Program-made: the position numbers and the translations under genes | Assembly (NCBI RefSeq): GCF_943734655.1 | Contig: NC_071354.1 | Location: forward strand, 46,227,544 to 46,291,543 | Source: Sabethes cyaneus | Lineage: Eukaryota; Arthropoda; Insecta; Diptera; Culicidae | Reading direction: 5' to 3' | Length of the DNA stretch: 64,000 bases | Shown here: piece after piece, positions 21,617 to 31,420 of the stretch | Numbering within the stretch: the first letter of the stretch is position 1 | How the letters are laid out: each line of letters starts with the position of its first letter | Notes under the pieces: generated by a model | Seen by the model: only the letters and a program-made list of their open reading frames with translations | What the model was told of the DNA's origin: nothing | Databases searched by the model: none

Positions 21617-22866
21617 GGCCATTGCAAATCATACTTAAAGTTTTTATCACTCCCCCCCCTTGGAAATTGGCTTGAAAAATCGGGCTTGAAAAATTTTCCT
21701 TCGTTTTTGTCTTTTTTCGTATATTTTTGCATAGAAAATAATAAAGTACCGTCATCCGGGGATACTTGCAACACTTTTGAACTTAGACTTAGTATAACTT
21801 TCGAAGTATACGGTTTAGGTCCAAGTGTAAGTAGCCAAAACTTGTATAGTGGTGAGTACTTTTGATTTATGATTATGAGAAAAAATATAAACTAAATGAA
21901 TCTGTAGAATGATCCGAAAATAGGGGTGTTGCAAGTTACCCAGTAAACGGGGTTACTTGCAACACTTTTCTGATTTTGCGTTTCTTATGATTTTATATCT
22001 GATTTCAAACCGCGAATGACTATTTTGAGATATTTTGAATGTATTTGTAGTAAAACAAGAGATACTGGAGGCGTTTTTTGTTTCCCAATTTCGTCTATCG
22101 CTTTTTTAAAGATATTCGATGAAAATGCAGCATGTCGGCGAACTCCAAATTGCCGTTTCAAGGCACGTGAAATTTTTCACAATTTTAATTTTTCTGGAGA
22201 TGGTGGTAGACGAAATAACATCGTACAGATGCAAACTTACTTTGTATATACTGTCTATTACGATAATTTTCATTTTTAGAGGTGCTGCTAGCCGCGCCAT
22301 ATTGGAAGTAACAACACGAATTCATCGTTTCTTCTCCAAGTTCAAAATATAAACAAAGCTCAAAGTTGCTATTTGTTAGCTAATATGATGCACTTATAGT
22401 GTACAGGAACCAAACAATAATAAATAATTCCATGTCAGTGAACTGACGCAACTTTGCACATCCATTTTTCCTACTCTGAAAGTAGTATTACTTTCCAATC
22501 GTATAGAAACAAGCAAAACAATGATGTAATGGATTAAACTTAACTAAACAATAGGTAAACGCCCCTTCTTTAAAATGGCATTGGGTACAAATGGTTATGT
22601 TAACAAACAAATGCGTTAGAGCTGTCAAAAGTGCGATGCGCCAAAGTGTTGCAAGTAACCCCCGTGTTGCAAGTATCCCCGGATGACGGTATATATTATA
22701 AGGAAGAATAGATTCGGTTTTCACGTTTAAACCTTAAATAAAAATTCTTAAAATTCATGTTTTTTTACTCGATTAAAAAATTCACTTTGTTTTTTTTTCT
22801 CCCCCCCCCCCCTTCAGTGGCCGAATACCGGAAGGACAATAACTTTATAAAATATTTGTAATGGCC
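21617..22866. mobile_element. GGCCATTGCAAATCAT-ended element, interrupted copy
   Basis: The left end GGCCATTGCAAATCATACTT and right end AAAATATTTGTAATGGCC are inverted repeats. The same ends and body occur uninterrupted at 57295-57746, including TTGGAAATTGGCTTGAAAAATC, TTTTTGCATAGAAAAT and AATAGATTCGGTTTTCACG. This copy is split by a 945-bp TA-flanked MITE (21747-22691). Without it the unit is about 305 bp. No ORF. Confidence 0.85.
21747..22691. mobile_element. TA-flanked MITE with CCGTCATCCGGGG ends and GTTGCAAGTA motifs
   Basis: Left end TACCGTCATCCGGGGATACT and right end AGTATCCCCGGATGACGGTA are perfect inverted repeats bounded by TA. The token TTGCAAGTAACCCC or its complement recurs inside (about 21930-21970 and 22650-22680). 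It shares the terminal CCGTCATCCGGGG with 5310-7860 but continues with a different subterminal motif. Mariner/Tc1-type by TA target; no transposase. Confidence 0.88.
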
Positions 22867-23512
22867 TTATTGCGTGAAAAACTTAAATCATACTGTTAGG
22901 TGAATTTAGAAAGACAGTGTTTAGAAAAAGAATATAATTTCACTCATTTTAGTTGATTGACACTAAAAACATTAATACTTATCAAAGTAATACAAATGTT
23001 CGATGTCTGAGACTGAAATATTCGAGGCTTGAATGTCGATCATGAAGCGAAGTTTGAATCAAAACCGAACTGTAACTTTTTAGTGTTTTTCATTGTAAAA
23101 TAACATTTTATCCTCATTTTTAAAATTTTCTCACGAAAATAAATAAATTGTCATGCTATTGAACCGCTTATGGGGGTAGAATGAAAATGTTTTCGAACCT
23201 TTTACTTTAAAGAAAGTTTCAGCATAGCTTAAGTGATCGAAGTTTGAATCAAAACGGTACCAAGGAACACTAAGAATACAAAGAAAACGGAGAAAACGGA
23301 GAATTCCCTTAGGAATAAAACATAATATTATCGTGACATTTTTATTAAAGAAGAAAAGTAAAGAAAAAAAAAATTAAACATTTTCCATGAAGTAAAACAT
23401 CACTTATCCGGATCTTTTTCAAGTTTTCCATCATTGTGCAAAATTTTATGGAAACCTTTTCCCAGAGAATATTTTTTTCTGAATAACTGAGAAAACTGTT
23501 TTGTTTTAAAAA
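22867..23512. other. Intron sequence, nothing recognised
   Basis: AT-rich DNA with short homopolymer runs. No gene or repeat with clear ends. Confidence 0.45.
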
Positions 23513-23883
23513 AATTAATATTTTTTGAAACGTTGGTTCTACAATTGATGAAGGAACGGTAGAGGAAAGTAATGATTTTTTTTTTAAAATGGAGGGGAAA
23601 GAGTGGAAAGGTGAGGGGGGTTATTGGTAGTTACGCTTAACAAGCTATCGTTGTGACTCCTACCTTTTGTCCAATGCTGGAAGGTGCATGGGTCAAAATT
23701 GGACATTGGACATTGGACAAAAGGTAGGAGTCACAACGACGACTTGTTAAGCGTAGCTACCAATAACCCCCCGCCCCCCTCACCTTTTCACTCTTTCCTC
23801 TCCATTTTCAAAAAAACTTTTAATTACTTTCCCCTACTGTCCCTTCATCCATTGTAGAACCAACGTTTCAAAAAATATTAATA
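23513..23883. mobile_element. 370-bp palindromic MITE
   Basis: Nearly the whole segment folds on itself: TTTTTTGAAACGTTGGTTCT on the left is mirrored by AGAACCAACGTTTCAAAAAA on the right, and GACTCCTACCTTTTGTCCAA is mirrored by ACAAAAGGTAGGAGTC around a 30-bp loop near 23690. Flanks are AT-rich (TTAATAT), so the target duplication is ambiguous; TA or TTAA are possible. Confidence 0.8.
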
Positions 23884-26002
23884 TCTGTTTGATCGCATTT
23901 CACGGTCAAGACTAAATAAACACGAGGTTTGGTCTATAAAAAATCATCTAAATAAAAGGGAAAATCGAGTTTCCCAGCCATAATTCTAGCATAACTCTAC
24001 TGGAAAATGCTATCGTGAAACTTTCACCATCGTGAAAAGTTTTGTGAAAAACAATTTTTATACACAGTGTTAGGTAGCTCAGTGCAAATATTTCAGAAGG
24101 TGATAGACGAACACATCTGATGAAAAATATCGTTCTACGGATATGATCAAATCTGAATCGTTAAAGTCATTAAACATTTTTAGTTTGTGGTTCTGTTTGT
24201 CTTAAATTAGCTCTAGTACAAAAAGTATGCTTGCTAGCTCAATTCTGTTACTTTCATTCGAAAGCTGAAAAAAATTTGTACTGATAATTGTCTTTAAACT
24301 TCCTACTTCATGAAATTTAGTAACTTTTCAGACGCAAAGAGCTTTGAAATGAGTGTTTCTCGAGGCGTTTTTATCCATTTTCTCCTGAAAAGGTGTGATA
24401 AAGTTTATTGTTTTTATCTCCCAATTTGAAGCTGGTACCGTTCTACAATTCGTTTTTTGCCGTGCAACGGGTATCCTTTTTAGTTTCGTTACAATTTAAT
24501 TTTGAACGTATAGTTTTGGGGGTTGAATTAGTAGCTGAAAACTGCTTGCATGCATACATAACGCATCGCACACCAGATCACCGCGTGCGACGGACATGGT
24601 CTGACGCGTATGCAAAACAACAACAGCAACAACAATGCACTATGGTCCAGAAAGCGATTTTAGACGGACAAAAATGATTGCGCCTAAACGGGATATTCTA
24701 GCTCAATGAAGTCTTCGGCAACTTTTTGAATGAAAACATGATGCATCTTTCGAAAGGGTCGTTCAATGTTCAGATGATACCGTAACAACAATTCAAATAA
24801 TAATTTTTTTTAATAAGTTTGTTTTCCATTTTTTAGTTCCAAAACATTAAAGATAGATTCATTTCACATAACTTTTCTAAACATTCCAAATTTCTAACTC
24901 TTACGTATTTTCAGCAGTGGACCTTTGTTTATGGACGACCCGTAAAATCATATTTCCTCTTATAACTCATTTATCTCAACAGATAGCTCAATATGAGGTC
25001 CTAAAAAATGTTTTATACGTAAGAGAAGAATATTTTTGCAGGAGACTATTTTGCTTTATCTTTATGAGTTAATAAGATATAGCCGATTTCAGATTAAAAA
25101 CAGGCCAATACTAAAGCATAACTCGAAAAGCGGCAAACGAATCTTGATGAAACTTTGGCGATTCAATATACACATATACACAAAGTTTTTAGCAAAAAAT
25201 GGTGGAGGTGTTATTTTTTTTAAAAAAGATAAAACTCTTTGAACATTATGATTTACTGTAGCTAAGGTTCTCGTTTTATCCATCCCTAACAGCACAGTTT
25301 CTGGCTCAGTTTCAAAGCGTTATAACACAATTTCGCGTAACTATTTTTTTTAGAAACTGTCTTTAAAACATAATACAAAGCTTGTTGCTTTACTATTTAT
25401 TTTTTATCGAGACATATACAAACGCTTATCTTATGACAATCGCGGTCTTTTCAATCTGTTAGCGAAAAATATTCATGAAGTTCATTTGATACGTTTAGTA
25501 TCAATACCTACATTGAGAAAAAAACTATGTTATATACGCTGATAAATTACATAATTAAGAAATCTTAATACCATTTGCACTGTCGGAGGCAAAGGATACC
25601 AGCCATAGAGCTATACATATAGATTGTTCTGTGTATTCCCGAAACTGTACATATTTAACCTTCTCAAGAGGCGACGATAGATAATGACTATTTTTCTTAA
25701 AAGTACACTTAAAAGAATATCAAGATTTGATATTCATGCAAAAGTAATAATCTGGACTAGCAACAGGTAAGATATATTATAAAATCTTTATTTTGGTTTT
25801 CATATCCAATCCTTGTTTTTTCCAAATATTACAAAACTCAGTGAGTAGCTCGTCTCTGAATATTGTTGAGGTTGAACATTTTGTTCTAGATGTCCCATGT
25901 TTTCAAAAGTAAAAATTGACAAAATTCGTGCAATTATTTTTGTCACAGTGTTCCTGAATTTTTTATTTTGAAACATAAGAACTATTGAACGCATAGTCAG
26001 AA
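23884..26002. other. Intron sequence, nothing recognised
   Basis: 2.1 kb of AT-rich intron DNA. A short CAA-rich run lies at about 24615-24635. The open frames here are short and have no recognisable domain. Confidence 0.45.
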
Positions 26003-26110
26003 CCCGAGCAACAATGTGAGTTTTATTGTACTCTTATGGTGGTCTTCAACACCAATTTTGGTCTTAAGTGCCATCATAAGAGTACAATAAAACCCAAATT
26101 GTTGCTTGGG
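26003..26110. mobile_element. 108-bp hairpin MITE (CCCAAGYAAC family)
   Basis: It begins CCCGAGCAACAATGTGAG and ends CAAATTGTTGCTTGGG. The halves TTTTATTGTACTCTTATGGTGG and CCATCATAAGAGTACAATAAAA are inverted copies, so the whole element forms one hairpin. Length is identical to three other copies. Confidence 0.85.
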
Positions 26111-26347
26111 AATGTTGTGATGTTGATGCCAAAATGTCAATCTATTCTCAACACAGATATTTTGTTATCCAATTAGAATAAATTTCATTTGTGGCTCTGA
26201 GACTCTCAAAGCAAAAACTATCTACAGAAGTCTACCCGTTGAAGGGTTGGTTGTATGTTTGCTAATAATTATTAGCATCACGTGCATTCGCTCAAATAAA
26301 TCAACGTGTTGTGTAGTAATATTTGATAAATGTTGAAATTGACTGAA

Positions 26348-26370
26348 GTCGTTGCGAGCTTGCACCCGTG
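26348..26370. repeat. Intronic copy of 23 bases of the FN3 exon
   Basis: The 23 bases from GTCGTTGCGAGCTTG to CCCGTG match exon positions 26646-26668 with one difference, in the same orientation about 300 bp away. Homology stops exactly where the hairpin at 26372 starts. Confidence 0.7.
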
Positions 26371-26371
26371 T

Positions 26372-26486
26372 AAGAACTGGGAAAAATGATATGCAAACTG
26401 TGAAAAATAATTGACCGTCCAGTTGGGATTTATCATGGACAATCAGTTATTTTTCACAGTTTGCATATCATTTTTCCCAATTCTTC
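26372..26486. mobile_element. 115-bp hairpin element next to the FN3 exon
   Basis: Arms of about 40 bp are almost identical (GGGAAAAATGATATGCAAAC and its complement on the right), with a shorter second pairing near the loop. No clear target duplication. In a minus-strand transcript it lies about 110-220 bases past the donor of the FN3 exon. Confidence 0.8.
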
Positions 26487-26593
26487 CAGTGTTCATTCTT
26501 CATAAGTTCATAAGAAGTACAAACGAAAGTATTTCATAAAAGTTTTACATGGTGTGTTGAATTTTACAGAACAAACATTGATCGGTGACGTAC

Positions 26594-27062
26594 CTTCGGA
26601 ACGAGTAGAAAAGTGAAATATACTGGACAGCCGGTTCCAGCCATGGTCGTTGCGAGCTTGTACCCGTGCCTCGTAGTTGCTGCCCGCTAGCAGTTTCTTG
26701 AGCTGAAAGCTCATCCGATGTCGCGTTCCGGACTGATAGCTGTACGGGGATTGATAGTAGTGCCCCCCGTGGATGCTGTTGTAATCGGCCAGCATTTCCG
26801 GGATGACCACGTTCTCCCACTGCTCGCCGCCCAGGTGCGATCCGGAGCCACCGCCGTACGGGTTGCTGCTGTAGATCTGGTGCGTGCTGCCGGCGTGGTT
26901 GTAGATGTGATTGTCCAGTGCCTTGTCATGGCCGGACGCGTGCAGCAGGTTGTGCTTCGACGAGGACTGCAGCCGATAGAACAGTCGGTACTCCCGGATC
27001 GGCGAGTAGCTCTGAACGGTCCAGGATATGTTGTACTGGTCTCGGTAGCTGCTCAGTGTGGG
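26594..27062 (-). CDS. Klingon-like protein, fibronectin type III exon
   Basis: The exon opens at ccgcag|CCCACACTGAGC (27062) in phase 0 and ends TCCGAAG|gtacgt (26594) with one extra base. The 156 residues form a single FN3 domain: PTLSSYRDQYNISWTVQSYS carries the early Trp, REYRLFYRL is the B-C strand region, and YEARVQARNDHGWNRLS with FHFSTRSE is the F-G region containing the conserved Tyr. About 60 residues rich in Ser, His, Gly and Tyr are inserted in the middle, and the protein bears an NIS glycosylation sequon. FN3 after three Ig domains is the Klingon/wrapper domain order. The donor GTACGT is acceptable but less common than GTAAGT. Confidence 0.88.
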
Positions 27063-27365
27063 CTGCGGAGGGAGATACAAAAAACATTAACGAAGCTGAC
27101 GAAAAATGTAAATAATTGCCGAAACTTTCACGACGAGAAATTTTTCCCCCATTCGGGACGTTGACAGAAAGCGAATTTTTAGGTCAATATCAATATAGGG
27201 TATGTAGTATATTCATATCTGACCGCCGCCGGCAGGAAAAGCGGGAGCAGGTCCGGTGATTGATATACGAGAGGATCAAATTTTAATTAAAACCACATCA
27301 CATCCGGAGGCGACGAACACTGGAAAAGGGTGTCTCACAAATATGGTTGGTTATATCATACGTAC

Positions 27366-27512
27366 CGAGTCAAAGTAGCAGATCGTGGGTAAGCCACTCA
27401 GGGTTAGTGCACCGCGGTCCTTGCCCAGACTGTTCGAAGCTTGGCAGGTGTAGTTGCCGAGATCCAGGTATGTCACATTTCGAATGATTAGACTGTGCTT
27501 GTTGCCTCGAAC
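27366..27512 (-). CDS. Klingon-like protein, end of third Ig domain
   Basis: A 147-bp exon of exactly 49 codons, bounded by ccgcag|GTTCGAGGC and GACTCG|gtacgt. It starts VRGNKHSLIIRNVTYLDLGN and continues YTCQASNSLG, so it supplies the second cysteine and the L-D-x-G-x-Y-x-C signature of Ig3. The end ALTLSGLPTICYFDS is the linker into the FN3 domain. Sequons NVT and NYT are present. It joins in phase 0 to both neighbouring exons. Confidence 0.9.
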
Positions 27513-29701
27513 CTGCGGATGGTGGGAAAAGAACAGAAAATACGGATACGACGGTTAATCTTTCGCTGTCATAACCACTCTTTCGCTGTTGACGGTACTC
27601 TATAGTAGCTTTTCCCAACAATCAAGAATGCTTCACTATCTATCCTGGTACTCCTGTGCGTCGCTTTTTCCTGAGCTACACACAGATGGAAACAGTCGAG
27701 CTCGAGTGGAAATTAATTAAATTATTACGAAACGAGATGAAGCAAAGAGCATTCCGAACAGCTATGAACAGATATTGCGGTTCTCCATTAAAGTTTCTTG
27801 CCATCGCCTGGAGACAACTACATGGCTGGCTGGCCAAGTGGTTGGAACCCTTTCGAAAGGACACCACACAAGGAGAAAGTGTTAACTTTGTTGCTTGGTG
27901 TTGTCAGCCGGCGTGATATGGGAACATATGATATGGTTAGTGATATTTATTTATCTGAATGCAGATAAAGTTGAAAAATTGTGGTACCAAGAAAAAAAAA
28001 ATAAAGAAGGAAGAAACAAAAAAGAACCTAACCAGAACACATTTTAAGCATGGTTTGAACTTTAAAGTTTAACACATTAAACCATTTCTGAACAGTGCAG
28101 TGCAGTCAGCTGGTTATCCTTAAAGATTATAACGACACAACAGACAAAATAATAATGTTCACCCCGCTTTGCCAGTTAATGGGGGAAGTTTAGCGTTGCT
28201 GCAAAACCTTTTTCCCGGTGGCTGCTTTTATACCGAGCACAACGGAATAATCTGCACATGAAGGCCACTGTTTCGTAATAACAATTTATAGTTTATCGAA
28301 ATTGCGCGCTTAATGGTAAAATACAATGGGAGAAAACGCAAAAGCGAATGGAAAGCAATCGGTTTTAATTGGTTCTTTGTTCATAGCTGAGGCATTACTC
28401 AATTTATTACATGTATAGATTTAGCGTTTGGTACGTTATAATCTTGTTGAACACAGCATCGAATTAGTGAAACAACAGTCAATCTTTTATTAGTCACCAC
28501 GTTCTCCTCGATGCTATAGCTATAGCTCTGTGCGATCCTGCTAACCGGGCAGCCGCCCGCCGTCGTTGTCGTTGATGTCACAACCGTCGACGTACCGTCG
28601 CCGTCGTTGTCGCTGCCGCAATCTATTATCCTTTAATGAATTATTAGATCATAATCCTTCATAATACACTTTCAGCCTTTCGCAGATTAATGCTCTCATA
28701 TTTCAGCGTAAATTAAATTGAATGTGCAAATCCAGGCCGACAGACGCGACAGGGGGAAGTGACGGCGGCTGAATACGGTATGCACATACATTCAACATCC
28801 TTCGGGACCACTCACTACTGCCGCCGTCCTTCGTTGCTCGTCGCATTCTATTTAAGCAATGGTACCTAAAGTGCTAGACTGCTCTAAGAGGATTCGACTG
28901 TTGCTAATGTATAACACATCGTCTCGGTTTTTAGATGTTTGATGCATTTATCTATTTAACTTCTTTTGAATCATAATTCTATAAATCATTGAAATATACT
29001 GCAAAGCTATACCAATTTTTATTCAGATTTTCAGGATTTAGCACTATTTGAAACCTCTCTTATCGAATTTTGAATAAGCATGAAATATGCTTATAAAAGT
29101 ATATTAAAGAGACCTATTCGTAAGTATTTTTCAAGTGAGTGCTTTCAATTGAAATTGTGGAAATTGCTCAACCCTCGTCGTTCAAATGCCCCCAAAACGA
29201 ATTGATGTGAAGTCCATATGCTTTATTCATAGATTTTTGGACGATCGAAAAGCACCGGTTGGACGTACTATCAACATATGGTGAATGAACTTGCTGCAGT
29301 CACATTATTCACAAGAATTTAGAAAATTATGGTTCCAGAATACTTCCTCGAGGGACTCCAGGTGTCAAAGGTAAAAACAATAAAACTCGGTTTCTTAATC
29401 GACAACAGATCGATCAATTCGGTAGTAGTAGTTGTATCTATTGGTCGAACTAGCCTTTATTTCTAGGAGGAGCTAGATTATTTTCATAATTCAGAACTGT
29501 TTTTGTTTAGTACTTGTATTTATTTATAAGCAATACACCAGTTAAAAACAACCCCAACTTAAATAATTTACGATTAATACAAACTAATCTAATATAGATA
29601 AAACTCTTACAAAATATTTCTAATGACACGTCTATACCCAAAATCGAAGTAATCGAAAACGCGCTCCATTCTTTTGATCGGCATTCTATAGTTAGGCCTG
29701 T
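27513..29701 (-). other. Large intron, left part; possible regulatory block
   Basis: This begins the 20.6-kb intron between the two Ig3 exons. No transposon ends are visible from 27513 to about 28900, in contrast to the flanks. A block at about 28520-28860 is richer in GC, with CGTCGT runs and AGTGACGGCGGC, and may be host regulatory sequence; that is only an inference from composition. Confidence 0.4.
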
Positions 29702-30978
29702 CCCAAGCAACCAAAAGTTCCGATAAAAGGGATTTTTTTAGCTTAATCAGCTACCCAAATTATCATGAATAGAATTCTATTCAGCTTCATTTTTAAGCCA
29801 CTAACCGTACTTTCAAGTTTCGAGCAGGAATGCTAAGCAACTTTCAAACAGAACTAAAAAGTTCGCAAAAAGTTTGCTTCTGAACTTGAAGTTCAGAAAT
29901 AGTACGAGCAAAACTTCATCCGAACGTGAAAGTTTTGAAATAGTACGCGCGAAACTTCAGCCGAACGTGACAGTTCAGGAAAAATACGCGCGAAGCTTTA
30001 TGTGAACTTGCGTTTGGCAGTTCACCAGTTTGTTTTGAATGTTTCAGCAGCAGCAAGCGGTAATTTTTTCTGCAGCAACATTTTTTGCAAAATCCAGGTT
30101 AGTAATTATATACAATGCAAACAATATTGACTGACGCAAAATTGATTACAGCTTCATTGATTACAGATATGCCGTTTGCCGTAGTCGAGACTATGAACGG
30201 AAGGGGCCACAATGAGCTTCCGGTGGTGCCAGAAAAATGGATCCGAAGCTCCAAATCCGGAAACATTATGCTGTGGCCCAATTCACAGCGAGTTCAAGAT
30301 GTGAAAAAAATACCTCGGGATGCCAACATCACCCCCAAAAAAGCATGGCTAAAATATAAATGTACGATCAAGCGAAACGGCATCCGGTCCAACGGTGGGC
30401 TTATGTGAGGAACTCTCCGGTGAGCCCCCATCAGATGCGCGCCAGCCAACAGCCAACGCAAGAAAAATGTTAGCCAGAATCCTGTGAGCTTTCAAAACAT
30501 GCTGGTTCTGAATAATGCAGGTCTGCCTCTGCCTCCAGTAATTGCAAAGCTGGAACCACCCATACCCATACCAATGCAGCCATCCATACCAATGCAGCCA
30601 CCACTCGCTTTACCGCAGGCATAGAACAAACCCTTTTATTTTTATTGTTTTAGAAAAATCAATTTTTTGTTTTAATACCGCAGTTTAAATTTCACTATTC
30701 AATCAAAACGCCGTTTCAGTGTCTACGTCGAAGTTTCGCTTCAATTTCAAACTTTCATATCGCATGTTGAACTTTCAAGTCGCTTGTTGAACTCTCAAGC
30801 CGCACGATGAACTTTCAAGTTGCTACAAATATTAACGAAACTTTGTTAGGAATCAAGTTTGGTTCGGAAATGTAGTATCATGTTGTTCAGCAAGAAAGTC
30901 CTGTGGAACTAAATTTGAACCAAATATGAACTTCCGAGTTCGTTCCTTAAGTGAAATCCGAACTTTTGGTTGCTTGGG
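29702..30978. mobile_element. 1.28-kb element with CCCAAGCAACCAAAAGTTC ends
   Basis: Left end CCCAAGCAACCAAAAGTTC and right end GAACTTTTGGTTGCTTGGG are perfect 19-bp inverted repeats. Inside each end are tandem-like subterminal motifs: AACTTCATCCGAACGTGAAAG variants at 29880-30010 and GAACTTTCAAGTCGC variants at 30750-30830. It contains the 97-codon ORF at 30115-30408 and no recognisable transposase. The first ten bases match the ends of the 108-bp MITEs. Confidence 0.8.
30115..30408 (+). CDS. Element-borne ORF, 97 codons, possible DUF4806-associated N-terminal motif
   Basis: An ATG-started ORF lies in the middle of the CCCAAGCAAC-ended element. The segment FAVVETMNGRGHNELPVVPE followed by KWI and MLWPN, then a basic KKAWLKYKCTIKR, resembles from memory the N-terminal region of insect proteins that carry DUF4806, which are often transposon-linked. 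It ends with a TGA well before the right end, so it may be a truncated ORF. It has no DDE catalytic signature. It could be the 5' part of the autonomous element's protein or a captured host fragment. Coding status is plausible, not proven. Confidence 0.45.
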   Translation: MQTILTDAKLITASLITDMPFAVVETMNGRGHNELPVVPEKWIRSSKSGNIMLWPNSQRVQDVKKIPRDANITPKKAWLKYKCTIKRNGIRSNGGLM

Positions 30979-31137
30979 GCGGATCTGCCTACCAGAGCCG
31001 GCGTTATAACGCGCGAGGTCCTGTGCAGATTAAGCAGCGCGGCCTTTTTTGTATGCCAGAAGGGCATTGGGTTAAACCGCCACTTAATGATCGTCTTTTG
31101 GGACAGGCTTCAACTGCTCTACACATGTTACGGACTG

Positions 31138-31245
31138 CCCAAGCAACAATGAGAGTTTTATTGTACTCTTATGGCGGTTTCCATGACCAATTTTGGTTTT
31201 AAATGCCATCATAAAAGTGTGATGAAACCCAAATTGTTACTTGGG
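31138..31245. mobile_element. 108-bp hairpin MITE (CCCAAGYAAC family)
   Basis: It starts CCCAAGCAACAATGAGAG and ends CAAATTGTTACTTGGG, with the internal halves TTGTACTCTTATGGCGG and GCCATCATAAAAGTG inverted. TG flanks both sides. It lies 160 bp to the right of the larger element with similar ends. Confidence 0.88.
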
Positions 31246-31251
31246 TGCAGG

Positions 31252-31420
31252 GCTTGAAAAGGGATCGCAAGTTGAATGTGACTTCCGAGAATGCGAACTT
31301 TCCGCATTCAAACTCCGCTTTTTGAACGATCATTTGACTGTTTTTTGAATGCAGTCAATCTGCCGCTTGCGCTGCTGCCGTCTTACAATTCATGCGGCAT
31401 CTCAGCAAAAGCAAACAGTC
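31252..31420. repeat. Dispersed repeat shared with 55395-55545
   Basis: GATCGCAAGTTGAATGTGAC, GAACGATCATTTGACTG and CAGTCAATCTGCCGCTTGCG are each matched in order at 55395-55545 by GATCGCATGTTGACTGTGAT, AACGACCATTTGACTG and CAGTCAGTCTGCCGCTTGCG. It is an old dispersed repeat of unknown class. Confidence 0.65.

Noticed and set aside
18814..21622. Minus-strand open frames up to 212 codons, rich in Phe, Ser and Leu, looking like multi-pass membrane proteins
   Set aside because: They are the complement of a purine-rich low-complexity array; overlapping frames all look alike and no domain or start context is present.
26545..27164. Other open frames on both strands across the FN3 exon
   Set aside because: They are shadows of the real exon in GC-richer sequence; splice sites and domain content support only one minus-strand frame.
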